A stretch of DNA of 64,000 bases from Gammaproteobacteria bacterium (GTDB lineage Bacteria > Pseudomonadota > Gammaproteobacteria > Burkholderiales > Rhodocyclaceae), in the NCBI GenBank assembly GCA_018824085.1, contig JAHJHI010000038.1, forward strand, positions 46,275 through 110,274, written 5' to 3'. Both the position numbers and the translations under genes were made by a program. The first letter of the stretch is position 1, and each line of letters begins with the position of its first letter. Under the pieces are notes generated by a model, which was given only the letters and a program-made list of their open reading frames with translations, was not told the DNA's origin and ran no database searches. Positions 18,848-27,192 of this stretch are shown one piece after another.

Positions 18848-21238
18848 ATGATCGGACCCGCGGCACTTTCCCTCGTTCTCGGCATGTGGCTCGCGCAGCG
18901 CCAGGCGCTGTTGCCGGCGCCACACTTGCTGTACGGACTCGCCGCGCTGGCGGTGCTGTCGGTGGCCGTGGCCGTGCGGCCGCCGCGCGGCGGTCGCGGG
19001 CGCGTCGTACGGGTAGCGGCGGTCGCGCTGGCGGTGGCGATCGCCGGCTTCGTCTGGGCCGGCGTCCGCGTGGCGCAGCGCCTGGACGCCGGACTCGAGG
19101 GACAGGACGTCGATGTGGTCGGTGTCGTGGCCGGCCTGCCCGGGCGGGTCGATCGCGGCATCCGTTTCGATTTCGACGTGGAACAGGCACCGCCCGGCGT
19201 GCCGCCGCGTCTCGCGCTGTCCTGGTACGACGTGCGCGGCGCTGCGGCGTCCGGCCTGCAGCCGGACCCGCGCGCAGGCCTGCGCGGCGGCAGCCGCTGG
19301 CAGCTGCGGGTACGCCTCAAGCGTCCGCACGGCAACATGAATCCGCACGGCTTCGACTACGAAGCCTGGCTGTTCGAACGCGGCATCGGTGCCACCGGCA
19401 GTGTGCGGGCGGGCGCGGCGGATGCCGTCGCGAACCGTCTGATCGAGGCGCACGCGCGTTGCGCCAGCTGCTTCGTCCAGTCGCTGCGGCACGCCGTACG
19501 AGAGCGCTTCGAGCGCGCGTTCGCGCACGGCGACGCGCAGCGCTACCCGTACGCCGGCGTGCTGGCAGCGCTGGCCATCGGCGACCAGCGCGCGATTGCG
19601 CCGGCGCAGTGGGACATGTTCGCGCGCGCCGGCATCACGCACCTGGTATCGATTTCGGGTCTGCACGTCACCATGGTGGCGGCCCTTTTCGGCGCCTGCG
19701 TCGCCGCGCTGTGGCGGCGCGTGCCGGCGCTGGCGCTGCGCTGTCCGGCGCAGCGGGCAGCCATCCTGGCCGGGCTTCTGGGGGCGACGGCCTATTGCGC
19801 GCTGGCCGGCTTCGGCATTCCCGCGCAGCGCACCCTCATCATGCTCTGCGTGGCCGGCGGCGCCTTGCTGGCAGGGCGCTTCCCGTCACCGTCGGACGCG
19901 CTGGCGCTGGCCGTGTGCGTGGTGCTGCCGCTGCATCCGATGGCGGTCGTCAATCCGGGGTTCTGGCTGTCCTTCGGCGCGGTCGGCGTGCTGTTCTACG
20001 CGGCCTCCGGCGAGTTCGGCGCGGCGCACCGGGTCGCGCGCTGGCTGCGCGCGCAGGCCGCCATCACGCTCGGGCTGGCACCGCTGATGATGGCGCTGTT
20101 CCAGCAGATGTCGCTGGTGTCGCCACTGGTGAATCTGGTCGCGATCCCGCTGGTCAGCGCCGTCATCACGCCGCTGGTGCTGCTGGCCGTGGTGCTGCCC
20201 GTCGATGCGCTGCTGTGGCTGGCGCACGCACTCACCGCCTGGCTCATGGAGCCGATCGAATGGGCGACCGCGCCGGACTGGGTGCTCTGGCACGGCGCGG
20301 CGCCGCCGGTCTGGGCCGTACTGTGCGGCGTGCTGGGTGCGGCGACCTTGCTGGCGCCGGCCGGCTGGCCGGCACGCGCGCTGGCGCTGCCCCTGATGCT
20401 GCCACTGCTGGTGCCGGCGCCCGCACGGCCCGCGCCCGGCGACATGCGGGTCGTTGTGCTCGACGTCGGCCAGGGGCTGGCCGTGCATGTGCAGACCGCG
20501 CGCCACGACCTGCTGTTCGACGCCGGACCGCGCTACGGCGAACAGGCCGACGCGGGCGAGCGGCTGGTGCTGCCCTATCTGCGCGCCTCGGGCGTGGCGC
20601 GGCTCGACACCTTCATCGTCAGTCATGCCGACAGCGACCACGCCGGCGGCGCGCCGTCGGTGCTGGCCGGGTTGCCGGTGCGCGAGCTGCTGTCGTCGGT
20701 GCCCGCGGGTGACGCACTTCGCCTGCTGCGCCCCGACACGCGCGACTGCGTCGCCGGTACCGGCTGGACGCGCGACGGCGTGCGCTTCGACATGCTGCAT
20801 CCGCCTGCCGGCGCGGACCGGCGCGGTGCGCGCAGCAGCAACGCGCTGTCCTGCGTGCTTCGCGTGAGCAGCCGGCATGGCACCGTGCTCATCACCGGCG
20901 ACCTGCTGGCCGACGGCGAGCGCGCGCTGGTCGAGCGTGGCGTGACGCTCGACGCCGACGTGCTGGTGAGTCCGCATCACGGCAGCCGTACGTCGTCGAG
21001 CGCCGCCTTCATCGACGCGGTGGACGCGCGTGAAGTGGTGCATGCGGTGGGCTACCGCAACCGCTTCAACCACCCGAATCCGGCCGTGCAGGCGCGCTAC
21101 GACGCAAGCGGCGCCATTCAGCTGCGCAGCGACCGGGACGGCGCGGTGACATACGACTTCGGCGCGGCCGGATTGTCGCGGCGATGCAGCCGCGAGATCG
21201 ATGCGCGCTACTGGCACAATCACGTCTCGCTACCGTGA
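18848..21238 (+). CDS. comEC: DNA internalisation competence protein ComEC/Rec2
   Basis: A 796-residue inner-membrane channel for single-stranded DNA uptake during transformation. The N-terminal ~60 residues are membrane helices, followed by an OB-like extracellular domain (DUF4131), the multi-helix Competence domain (LVSISGLHVTMVAALF is its hallmark), and a C-terminal metallo-beta-lactamase-like domain from about residue 531. In that domain the metal-binding motif SHADSDHAGG (near 592) and SPHHGSRTSSS are intact, suggesting a working nuclease-type domain. Family members range from about 700 to 850 residues. The alpha/beta hydrolase gene starts 3 bases after the stop. Confidence 0.95.
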   Translation: MIGPAALSLVLGMWLAQRQALLPAPHLLYGLAALAVLSVAVAVRPPRGGRGRVVRVAAVALAVAIAGFVWAGVRVAQRLDAGLEGQDVDVVGVVAGLPGRVDRGIRFDFDVEQAPPGVPPRLALSWYDVRGAAASGLQPDPRAGLRGGSRWQLRVRLKRPHGNMNPHGFDYEAWLFERGIGATGSVRAGAADAVANRLIEAHARCASCFVQSLRHAVRERFERAFAHGDAQRYPYAGVLAALAIGDQRAIAPAQWDMFARAGITHLVSISGLHVTMVAALFGACVAALWRRVPALALRCPAQRAAILAGLLGATAYCALAGFGIPAQRTLIMLCVAGGALLAGRFPSPSDALALAVCVVLPLHPMAVVNPGFWLSFGAVGVLFYAASGEFGAAHRVARWLRAQAAITLGLAPLMMALFQQMSLVSPLVNLVAIPLVSAVITPLVLLAVVLPVDALLWLAHALTAWLMEPIEWATAPDWVLWHGAAPPVWAVLCGVLGAATLLAPAGWPARALALPLMLPLLVPAPARPAPGDMRVVVLDVGQGLAVHVQTARHDLLFDAGPRYGEQADAGERLVLPYLRASGVARLDTFIVSHADSDHAGGAPSVLAGLPVRELLSSVPAGDALRLLRPDTRDCVAGTGWTRDGVRFDMLHPPAGADRRGARSSNALSCVLRVSSRHGTVLITGDLLADGERALVERGVTLDADVLVSPHHGSRTSSSAAFIDAVDAREVVHAVGYRNRFNHPNPAVQARYDASGAIQLRSDRDGAVTYDFGAAGLSRRCSREIDARYWHNHVSLP

Positions 21239-21241
21239 AGG

Positions 21242-22189
21242 ATGATGACCATGGGCATGCTGGACAGGATCACCGGCTGGTTCGGCCGGACGCCGGCTGG
21301 CGGCGACGGCGCGCAACCGCGCCTGCTGAGCGTGCAATGCACGAACCCGAAAGGCCTGCATCGCATGGCCTACGTCGAGTGGGGCGACCCGCGCAATCCG
21401 CGCGTGCTGGTGTGCGTGCATGGCCTGACGCGCAGCGGCCGAGATTTCGATTTCCTCGCCCAGCGCCTGAGCACGCACTACCGCGTGGTGTGCCCCGACG
21501 TGGTTGGACGCGGGCGCAGCGACTGGCTGCCGGACGCGTCGGGCTACGGCGTGCCGCAGTACGTCGGTGACATGGTGACGCTGATCGCGCGCCTCGGCGT
21601 GGAGCGGGTGCATTGGGTCGGCACGTCGATGGGCGGCCTGATCGGCATGGCGCTGGCCGCGCTGCCGGACACGCCGATCGAGCGCATGGTGCTCAATGAC
21701 GTCGGCCCGGTCATCACCAACGCCAGCCTGCGCCGCATCGCCGAATACGTCGGCAAGGCGCCGAAGTTCTCCAGTCTGGACGAGGCCGAGCGCTACATAC
21801 GCGTGGTCAGTGCGCCCTTCGGTACCTTTACCGACGCGCAGTGGCGCCACCTCACGGTGCACGTCACGCGTGCGCACGCCGACGGCGGTTTCGAGATGGG
21901 TTACGACCCCGACATCGCCAAGCCGATGCAGGCCATGCTGTTTCTCGGCGACATCGAACTGTGGAATCTGTACGACGCGATACGCTGCCCGACGCTGTGC
22001 GTGCGCGGTGCGGACTCCGACCTGCTCACGCACGACACGCTGGAACAGATGGCGCAGCGCGGCCCGCGCGCGCTGACGCACGAGGTCGCCGGCGTCGGCC
22101 ACGCGCCGATGTTCATGGACGCCGCGCAGACGGAGCCGGTCGAGCGATTCCTGACCACGACATCCACCCACGAAGAAGCTGTCCGATGA
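21242..22189 (+). CDS. Alpha/beta-fold hydrolase
   Basis: A 315-residue alpha/beta-hydrolase of unknown substrate. The oxyanion-hole region is VCVHGLTRSGRDF, the nucleophile elbow GTSMGG places the serine at residue 129, and the likely acid and base are the Asp in GADSDLL and the His in GVGHAPMFM. No signal peptide is seen. Three close ATGs (21242, 21245, 21251) could serve as start; GTGAAGGA lies upstream of the first. The gene overlaps the DUF1415 gene by 4 bases, and follows comEC by 3 bases, so comEC, this gene and the DUF1415 gene may be co-transcribed. Confidence 0.85.
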   Translation: MMTMGMLDRITGWFGRTPAGGDGAQPRLLSVQCTNPKGLHRMAYVEWGDPRNPRVLVCVHGLTRSGRDFDFLAQRLSTHYRVVCPDVVGRGRSDWLPDASGYGVPQYVGDMVTLIARLGVERVHWVGTSMGGLIGMALAALPDTPIERMVLNDVGPVITNASLRRIAEYVGKAPKFSSLDEAERYIRVVSAPFGTFTDAQWRHLTVHVTRAHADGGFEMGYDPDIAKPMQAMLFLGDIELWNLYDAIRCPTLCVRGADSDLLTHDTLEQMAQRGPRALTHEVAGVGHAPMFMDAAQTEPVERFLTTTSTHEEAVR

Positions 22190-22761
22190 CCCCTGATGAA
22201 GTGATTGCCGCCACGCGCGCGTGGATCGACAAGGCCGTGATCGGCCTGAACCTGTGCCCGTTCGCCAAGGCCGTGTATGTGAAGGAGCAGGTGCGCTACG
22301 TGGTGAGCGAGGCGAAGCATCTGGACGGTTTCCTGGAAGACATCGACCGCGAGATACAGCTGCTCGGCGAAGCCGATCCGCAGCAGATCGACACCACGCT
22401 GATCATGCACGCCTCGCTGCTGGATGACTTTCTCGACTTCAACGATTTCATCGATCTGATCGACGACGCGGTGAGCGAACACGGGCTCGAAGGCACGCTG
22501 CAGGTCGCCGCCTTCCATCCGCAGTGGCAGTTCGCCGACACCGAGCCGGACGACATCGGCAATTACACCAACCGCGCGCCGTTCCCGACCATCCACCTGC
22601 TGCGCGAGGCAAGCGTCACGCGCGCCGTCGACGCCTTTCCTGAAGCGGAAAGCATCTACGAACGCAACATAGACACGCTGCAGAAACTCGGCATCGGCGG
22701 CTGGCGCGCGCTCGGCCTGCCGGACGGCAGCCGCCGCGCGGAGCCGCCGGAGAGCGACTGA
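22186..22761 (+). CDS. DUF1415 family protein
   Basis: A 191-residue cytoplasmic protein. DUF1415 features are clear: the N-terminal VIAATRAWIDKAVIGLNLCP, the FAKAVYVKEQVRYVVSEA segment, and the central FHPQWQFADTEPDDIGNYTN, followed by RAPFPTIHLLREASVTRAVD. The family is widespread in proteobacteria and has no established function. The ATG overlaps the stop of the hydrolase gene (ATGA), which points to coupled translation. No signal peptide or membrane segment is present. Confidence 0.88.
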   Translation: MTPDEVIAATRAWIDKAVIGLNLCPFAKAVYVKEQVRYVVSEAKHLDGFLEDIDREIQLLGEADPQQIDTTLIMHASLLDDFLDFNDFIDLIDDAVSEHGLEGTLQVAAFHPQWQFADTEPDDIGNYTNRAPFPTIHLLREASVTRAVDAFPEAESIYERNIDTLQKLGIGGWRALGLPDGSRRAEPPESD

Positions 22762-22777
22762 CGGCACGGCGCGCGCG

Positions 22778-22868
22778 CCGGATGCGCGCGCCGGATGCGG
22801 GAGCCGGATGCGGGAGCCGGATGCGGGAGCCGGATGCGGGAGCCGGATGCGGGAGCCGGATGCGGGAG
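22778..22868. repeat. 13-bp tandem repeat between the DUF1415 gene and truC
   Basis: Six identical head-to-tail copies of CCGGATGCGGGAG occupy 22791-22868, preceded by one altered copy (CCGGATGCGCGCG, 22778-22790). The unit is not a multiple of three, but three units (39 bp) keep an open frame running into truC. There are no spacers, so it is not CRISPR. It fills the gap just downstream of the DUF1415 stop and upstream of the truC start. Confidence 0.95.
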
Positions 22869-22931
22869 CCGGCGTGCGATGATGCGCCGCCGTCCCGCCG
22901 CCGGCCGTGTGCCGCCCTCCCTTTCGCTGCG

Positions 22932-23684
22932 ATGCTCGAAATCCTCCACCGTGACGACGCCATGGTCGTCATCAACAAGCCGTCCGGCCTGCTGGTCCAT
23001 CGCACCGCGCTCGACCGCCACGAAACGCGCTTTGCCGTGCAGCTGCTGCGCGACCAGATCGGCCAGCGCGTGTGGCCGGTGCACCGGCTCGATCGCGGCA
23101 CGTCGGGCATCCTCGTGTTCGCGCTCGACGCCGTGTCGGCGCACGCGCTGGCGACGCAGTTCGCACAACACGGGCAGACCAAGCGCTACGTCACGCTGGT
23201 GCGCGGGCATCCGCAGCCTGCGGGCGACATCGACCATCCGCTGCGCCGGGCCGACGAAGCCATCGACCCGCGCGGCGCGCGCGAGGGCGCCGAAGCGGTC
23301 GCCGAACAGCCGGCGCTGACGCGCTTCCGCCGTCTGGCGACGGTCGAGCTGCCGGTCGCCGTCGACCGCTATCCGACCAGCCGCTACGCGCTCGTCGAAG
23401 CCATGCCGCTGACCGGGCGCACGCACCAGATCCGGCGCCACATGAACCACATCGCACACCCGGTCATCGGCGATTCGACGCATGGCAAAGGCGTGCATAA
23501 CCGCTATTTCGCGTCCGCCTGGGGCGTCAGCCGGCTCATGCTGGCGTGTGTGGCGATGCAGATCCGCCATCCGGTCAGCGGCGAGTCGATGACATTCGGG
23601 TGTGACCCCGGCGCCGACTTCCACCGTCTCGCCGACGCCTTCGGCTGGGGCCCGATCGACGGATTGGCCGCCGCGGTGCGTTGA
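22932..23684 (+). CDS. truC: tRNA pseudouridine(65) synthase TruC
   Basis: A 250-residue RluA-family enzyme that isomerises uridine 65 in certain tRNAs. The catalytic motif HRLDRGTSG has its aspartate at residue 54. The opening LEILHRDDAMVVINKPSGLL and the RTHQIRRHMNHIAHPVIGDS segment are typical of TruC. I chose the ATG at 22932 because homology begins with its first residues. An in-frame start at 22782 would add 50 residues encoded mostly by the 13-bp repeat, which is unlikely to be conserved protein. No strong ribosome site is visible before 22932. Confidence 0.92.
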   Translation: MLEILHRDDAMVVINKPSGLLVHRTALDRHETRFAVQLLRDQIGQRVWPVHRLDRGTSGILVFALDAVSAHALATQFAQHGQTKRYVTLVRGHPQPAGDIDHPLRRADEAIDPRGAREGAEAVAEQPALTRFRRLATVELPVAVDRYPTSRYALVEAMPLTGRTHQIRRHMNHIAHPVIGDSTHGKGVHNRYFASAWGVSRLMLACVAMQIRHPVSGESMTFGCDPGADFHRLADAFGWGPIDGLAAAVR

Positions 23685-23750
23685 ATCCACACGCAGCCAC
23701 CGCTGTTCCGGCCGGTCGCGTCGGCGTCTGACGAGCGCCGCCTCGCGCCT

Positions 23751-23785
23751 CCCCGGTAGTCCGTTCGGACTACCGGGGCCATATT
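23751..23785 (+). terminator. Probable terminator after truC
   Basis: CCCCGGTAGTCC (23751-23762) and GGACTACCGGGG (23767-23778) make a perfect 12-bp stem with a GTTC loop. It is followed by CCATATTT, a weak T tract. The hairpin separates truC from the ExbB-fusion gene that starts at 23848. Confidence 0.6.
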
Positions 23786-23847
23786 TCATGTCACGGCAAG
23801 GACATGTTCGGCCCGGACAATCCGGCCTGAATTTCCTTCTTCCTGCC

Positions 23848-25533
23848 ATGAAAAACATCATCGCCCTTGGCGCCTTGCTTGCGCTCGCCCCTTCCATTGC
23901 CAACGCCTGGTGGGATGAGGCGTGGACCGCCCGCCGTACCGTCACGCTCGACACCAGCGCCGCCGGTGTTGCCATCACGTCGCCGCAGACCTCGGTGCCG
24001 GTGGCCATCCGGCTGCACAGCGGCAACTTCGATTTCACTGCGGCGAAGGAAGACGGCTCCGATCTGCGCTTCGTGTCTGCCGACGACAAGACGCTGCTCA
24101 GATACCACATCGAACGCTATGACTCGCTGAACGAGCTGGCCGTGGTGTGGGTGCAGGTGCCCATGGTCGCGCCCGGCCAGGACAAGGCGACGATCCACGC
24201 CTACTTCGGCAACGCGGCAGCGGCCGGCGGTCAGGACGCGAGCGGCACCTTCGATCCGGCGACGACCGGCGTGTGGCATTTCAGCGAGCCGGCGCCGCTG
24301 AAAGACCTGTCGGCCAGCGGTCTCGTGGCGACCGGCGAACCGGGCGTGCAGAAGGCGGCGTTGCTGGGTGACGCGGCGATCTTTGCCGGCGGCGCGCTGC
24401 GCGTGCCGGCCGCCCCGCAACTGGCCACCACGGCCGGTGGCGCGTGGAGCGCATCGGCCTGGATCAAGCCGGCGGCACTGCCGCAGCAGGCGACGCTGTA
24501 CGCGCAGGGCAGCCTCACGCTGACGGTGGAAGGCGACACGCTGAGCCTGAACGCGGGTGACGTTCGTGTCACCGGCGGCACGCTGAAGCCGGGTGCCTGG
24601 CAGCACGTGGCGGCCACCATCGGTGGCGGGCGGGCTTTCCTCTACGTCGATGGACAGCAGGTCGGCAATGGCGACGTGACGCTTCCCGCCGGGCAGGCCG
24701 AAGTGGTGATCGGCGAGGGCTATGCCGGCGAACTCGACGAAGTGCAGCTCGCCAACAGCGCGCGCAGCGCCGACTGGGTGAAGCTCGCCGCACTCGGACA
24801 GGGGCCGGATGCGCGCTTCGTGACGGTGCGCGAAGACGTGGCCGAAGCGGCGGAAGAAGGCGGTCACAACTACTTCGGCATCCTGCTCGACAACCTCACG
24901 ACGGACGCCTGGGTGGTCATCATCATCCTCGCCGTCATGTTCGTCATCAGCGTCTGGGTGATGATCGCGAAGGCGATGATGGTCGGCCGCGTCGACGGCG
25001 ACAACCGCCGCTTCCTCGGGCGCTTCCGTCAGGCTTCGGCCGACTTCCTGAAGCTCGACGCCGGCGTCGTGCATCCGGATTCGTCGCTGTTCCGCCTCTA
25101 TGGCGCGGGGCTGCGCGAAATCCGCAAGCGCTTCGACACGCAGGGCGAGGCGGCCGGCCTGACCGGCGCGTCGATGGACGCGATCAAGGCGGCGATCGAC
25201 GCCGACATGGTGCGCGAGTCGCACAAGCTCAATTCGCAGATGGTGCTGCTCACCATCGCCATTTCCGGCGGTCCTTTCCTCGGCCTGCTCGGCACCGTGG
25301 TCGGCGTCATGATCACCTTCGCGGCGATCGCCGCCGCCGGCGACGTGAACGTCAACGCCATCGCGCCGGGTATCGCCGCCGCGCTGCTTGCGACCGTGGC
25401 CGGGCTGGCCGTCGCCATTCCGGCGCTGTTCGGCTACAACTATCTCGCGTCGCGCATCAAGAACATTTCCGCCGACATGCAGATCTTCGTCGACGAGTTC
25501 GTGACGCGCGTCGCCGAAGTGCACGGCCGCTAG
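23848..25533 (+). CDS. DUF2341/LamG-like domain fused to an ExbB/TolQ proton channel
   Basis: A 561-residue fusion. A signal peptide (ALLALAPSIANAWW) leads to a DUF2341 domain (about 23-130) and a concanavalin/LamG-like domain (about 140-310: GVWHFSEPAPLKDLSASG, WSASAWIKPAALP, FLYVDGQQVG). A hydrophobic helix near 350-375 follows, then the MotA/TolQ/ExbB channel, with its two conserved helices at about 470-500 (ISGGPFLGLLGTVVGVMITF) and 510-540 (IAAALLATVAGLAVAIPALF). ExbB subunits form the pentameric stator that converts proton flow into force on TonB. A lectin-like domain on the periplasmic side is unusual and may sense or bind glycan (inference). The ATG at 23848 suits the signal peptide. 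It heads the exbD-exbD-tonB set. Confidence 0.85.
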   Translation: MKNIIALGALLALAPSIANAWWDEAWTARRTVTLDTSAAGVAITSPQTSVPVAIRLHSGNFDFTAAKEDGSDLRFVSADDKTLLRYHIERYDSLNELAVVWVQVPMVAPGQDKATIHAYFGNAAAAGGQDASGTFDPATTGVWHFSEPAPLKDLSASGLVATGEPGVQKAALLGDAAIFAGGALRVPAAPQLATTAGGAWSASAWIKPAALPQQATLYAQGSLTLTVEGDTLSLNAGDVRVTGGTLKPGAWQHVAATIGGGRAFLYVDGQQVGNGDVTLPAGQAEVVIGEGYAGELDEVQLANSARSADWVKLAALGQGPDARFVTVREDVAEAAEEGGHNYFGILLDNLTTDAWVVIIILAVMFVISVWVMIAKAMMVGRVDGDNRRFLGRFRQASADFLKLDAGVVHPDSSLFRLYGAGLREIRKRFDTQGEAAGLTGASMDAIKAAIDADMVRESHKLNSQMVLLTIAISGGPFLGLLGTVVGVMITFAAIAAAGDVNVNAIAPGIAAALLATVAGLAVAIPALFGYNYLASRIKNISADMQIFVDEFVTRVAEVHGR

Positions 25534-25623
25534 GCGCCCGCATGAGCCTGAATCCGAACCCCTTGCGCACGCGTCATCCGGCGCGCGCGTGCCGGCGCGG
25601 CCACTCGACCGGGCGGCGCTGAC

Positions 25624-26034
25624 ATGTCGGCCGACGTCAAGGACGACAACCAGCCGTACGACGAAATCAACGTCACGCCGATGCTGGACCTGGCCTACGT
25701 GCTGCTCGTCGTGTTCATCATCATGACGACTGCGTCGGTGCAGGGCGTGAAGGTGGAGGCGCCGCAGACGCAGGTGACCACCAGTCTGGCCAAACCGCAG
25801 ACCAAGGCGATCACCATCACCGCGGCCGGCGACGTGTTCCTGGATGCCTATCCGGTCGACATGGCGACGCTGGAGGCACGCCTCGCGCAGTTCAAGAGCG
25901 CCAATCCGGCGCTGCCGGTCGTGCTCAAGGGCGACGCCGCCGCGCACTACGAAACGGTGTCCGCGGTGCTGGAAATCTGCAAGCGGCTCGACATCACCGA
26001 GATCGGGCTGGTCACGAAGAAGGTGGCCGGCTGA
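25624..26034 (+). CDS. exbD: Biopolymer transport protein ExbD, first copy
   Basis: A 136-residue protein with one N-terminal membrane helix and a periplasmic domain. The segment INVTPMLDLAYVLLVVF carries the conserved proton-path aspartate of ExbD/TolR proteins. ExbD works inside the ExbB pentamer to couple proton entry to movement of TonB. The ATG at 25624 is 90 bases after the ExbB fusion stop. Its stop codon overlaps the start of the second exbD by one base (TGATG). The two copies share the membrane helix closely but differ in the periplasmic part, so they may form a heterodimer. Confidence 0.92.
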   Translation: MSADVKDDNQPYDEINVTPMLDLAYVLLVVFIIMTTASVQGVKVEAPQTQVTTSLAKPQTKAITITAAGDVFLDAYPVDMATLEARLAQFKSANPALPVVLKGDAAAHYETVSAVLEICKRLDITEIGLVTKKVAG

Positions 26035-26438
26035 TGCAGATCAATACCGAAGCCAAGCCCTACGACTCGATCAACGTCACGCCGATGCTGGACCTGGCCT
26101 ACGTGCTGCTCGTCGTGTTCATCCTGATGACGACGGCTGGCGTGCAGGGCCTGACGATGACGCTTCCCAAGCCGTCGAACACGCCGAGCACCGAACAGCA
26201 CGAGGTGAAGATCGTGCAGGTGATGGAGAGCGGCGCGCTGATGGTCAATGGTGTCGGCGTGGACATGGCGCAGCTCGAAGCGCAGCTCGACGCGGCGCGC
26301 GCGCGCGACCCCAAGTTCAGCGTGATGATCCGCGGCGAGGCGCGCGCGCCTTACAACGGCGTCATCCAGGTGGTCGATCTGGTCAGCCGCATGGGCATCG
26401 AGAGCGTCGGCCTCATCACGTCGAAGATCGGCACCTGA
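26034..26438 (+). CDS. exbD: Biopolymer transport protein ExbD, second copy
   Basis: A 134-residue ExbD paralogue. The helix INVTPMLDLAYVLLVVFILM is almost identical to that of the preceding copy and keeps the key aspartate. The periplasmic domain diverges (TMTLPKPSNTPSTEQHEVKI, then YNGVIQVVDLVSRMGIESVG). Two ExbD proteins beside one ExbB occur in some specialised TonB systems, where an ExbD heterodimer is possible. The gene begins on the last base of the first exbD stop and ends on the first base of the tonB-like ATG, so all three are translationally linked. Confidence 0.92.
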   Translation: MQINTEAKPYDSINVTPMLDLAYVLLVVFILMTTAGVQGLTMTLPKPSNTPSTEQHEVKIVQVMESGALMVNGVGVDMAQLEAQLDAARARDPKFSVMIRGEARAPYNGVIQVVDLVSRMGIESVGLITSKIGT

Positions 26439-27145
26439 TGGCAGCGCTCGCGGAAGACTCTGTCGACGGCCGCGCGAGCAACGCGCGCCGCCTGCGCAAC
26501 GCGCTGCTCGCGCTGTTTGGCGCGGGTGTCGTCGTGGGCGGCGGCATGTGGCTGAAAGACCAGTTCGCCGCGCCGAGCGCGCCGGCGCGCAAGGTGGCCC
26601 GCATCATGATCATGCCGGACAGGCCGCCACCGCCGCCGCCACCTCCGAAGGAGGAGAAGCGGCCCGAGCCGCCCAAGGAACAGAAGCAGATGAAGGTCGA
26701 GCAGCCGAAGCCGGTCGAGGCACCGCCGCAGCAGGCCGAGCAACTGAAGATGGAAGGCGCCGCCGGCGACGGCCCGAGTCCGTTCGCGGCCGGCGCGGTC
26801 ACCAATGAATACAAGGGTGGCGAGGTCGCCACCATCGGCGGCGGGCCGGTGCGACCGAACCGCATGCAGTTCGCGTTCTTCACCAGCGCGCTGCAGCGGC
26901 ACATCCAGGACGAGCTCGCGCGCAACCGCGAGGTGAAGCAGATCAATTACCGCGTCACCGTGAAGGTGTGGCTGGCGCGCGACGGTGCCATCCGTCGCGC
27001 CGAACTGGCGGAAAGCACCGGTGACGACGCCGCGGATGCGGCGCTGTCCGCCGCGCTGCGCGAGATGCGCGCCTTCCGCGATGCACCGCCCGCCGACATG
27101 CCGCAGCCGGTGCGCCTGCGCATCACCAATCGCATGACGGGCTGA
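26438..27145 (+). CDS. TonB-like energy transducer
   Basis: A 235-residue protein with the TonB plan: an N-terminal membrane anchor (about 19-38, NALLALFGAGVVVGGGMWLK), a periplasmic spacer rich in Pro, Glu and Lys (starting PDRPPPPPPPPKEEKRPEPP), and a C-terminal TonB domain (about 150-232, with YRVTVKVWLARDGAIRRAEL and ESTGDDAADAALSAALREMR). TonB carries energy from ExbB/ExbD to an outer-membrane partner. No TonB-dependent receptor lies in this operon; the nearest is at 59345-61600. The outer-membrane protein encoded next is a porin, which normally needs no TonB, so the partner is unknown. Confidence 0.88.
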   Translation: MAALAEDSVDGRASNARRLRNALLALFGAGVVVGGGMWLKDQFAAPSAPARKVARIMIMPDRPPPPPPPPKEEKRPEPPKEQKQMKVEQPKPVEAPPQQAEQLKMEGAAGDGPSPFAAGAVTNEYKGGEVATIGGGPVRPNRMQFAFFTSALQRHIQDELARNREVKQINYRVTVKVWLARDGAIRRAELAESTGDDAADAALSAALREMRAFRDAPPADMPQPVRLRITNRMTG

Positions 27146-27192
27146 ACGCGGCCGACGAACACGATGACACGAACCCTGACCGGAACGAAGTG

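Noticed and set aside
22778..22868. Possible CRISPR array
   Set aside because: Units are only 13 bp, adjoin with no spacers, and no cas genes are nearby.
22782..22931. N-terminal extension of TruC encoded by the 13-bp repeat
   Set aside because: The extension would be a low-complexity repeat (MREPDAGAGCGSR), and pseudouridine synthase homology begins exactly at the ATG at 22932.
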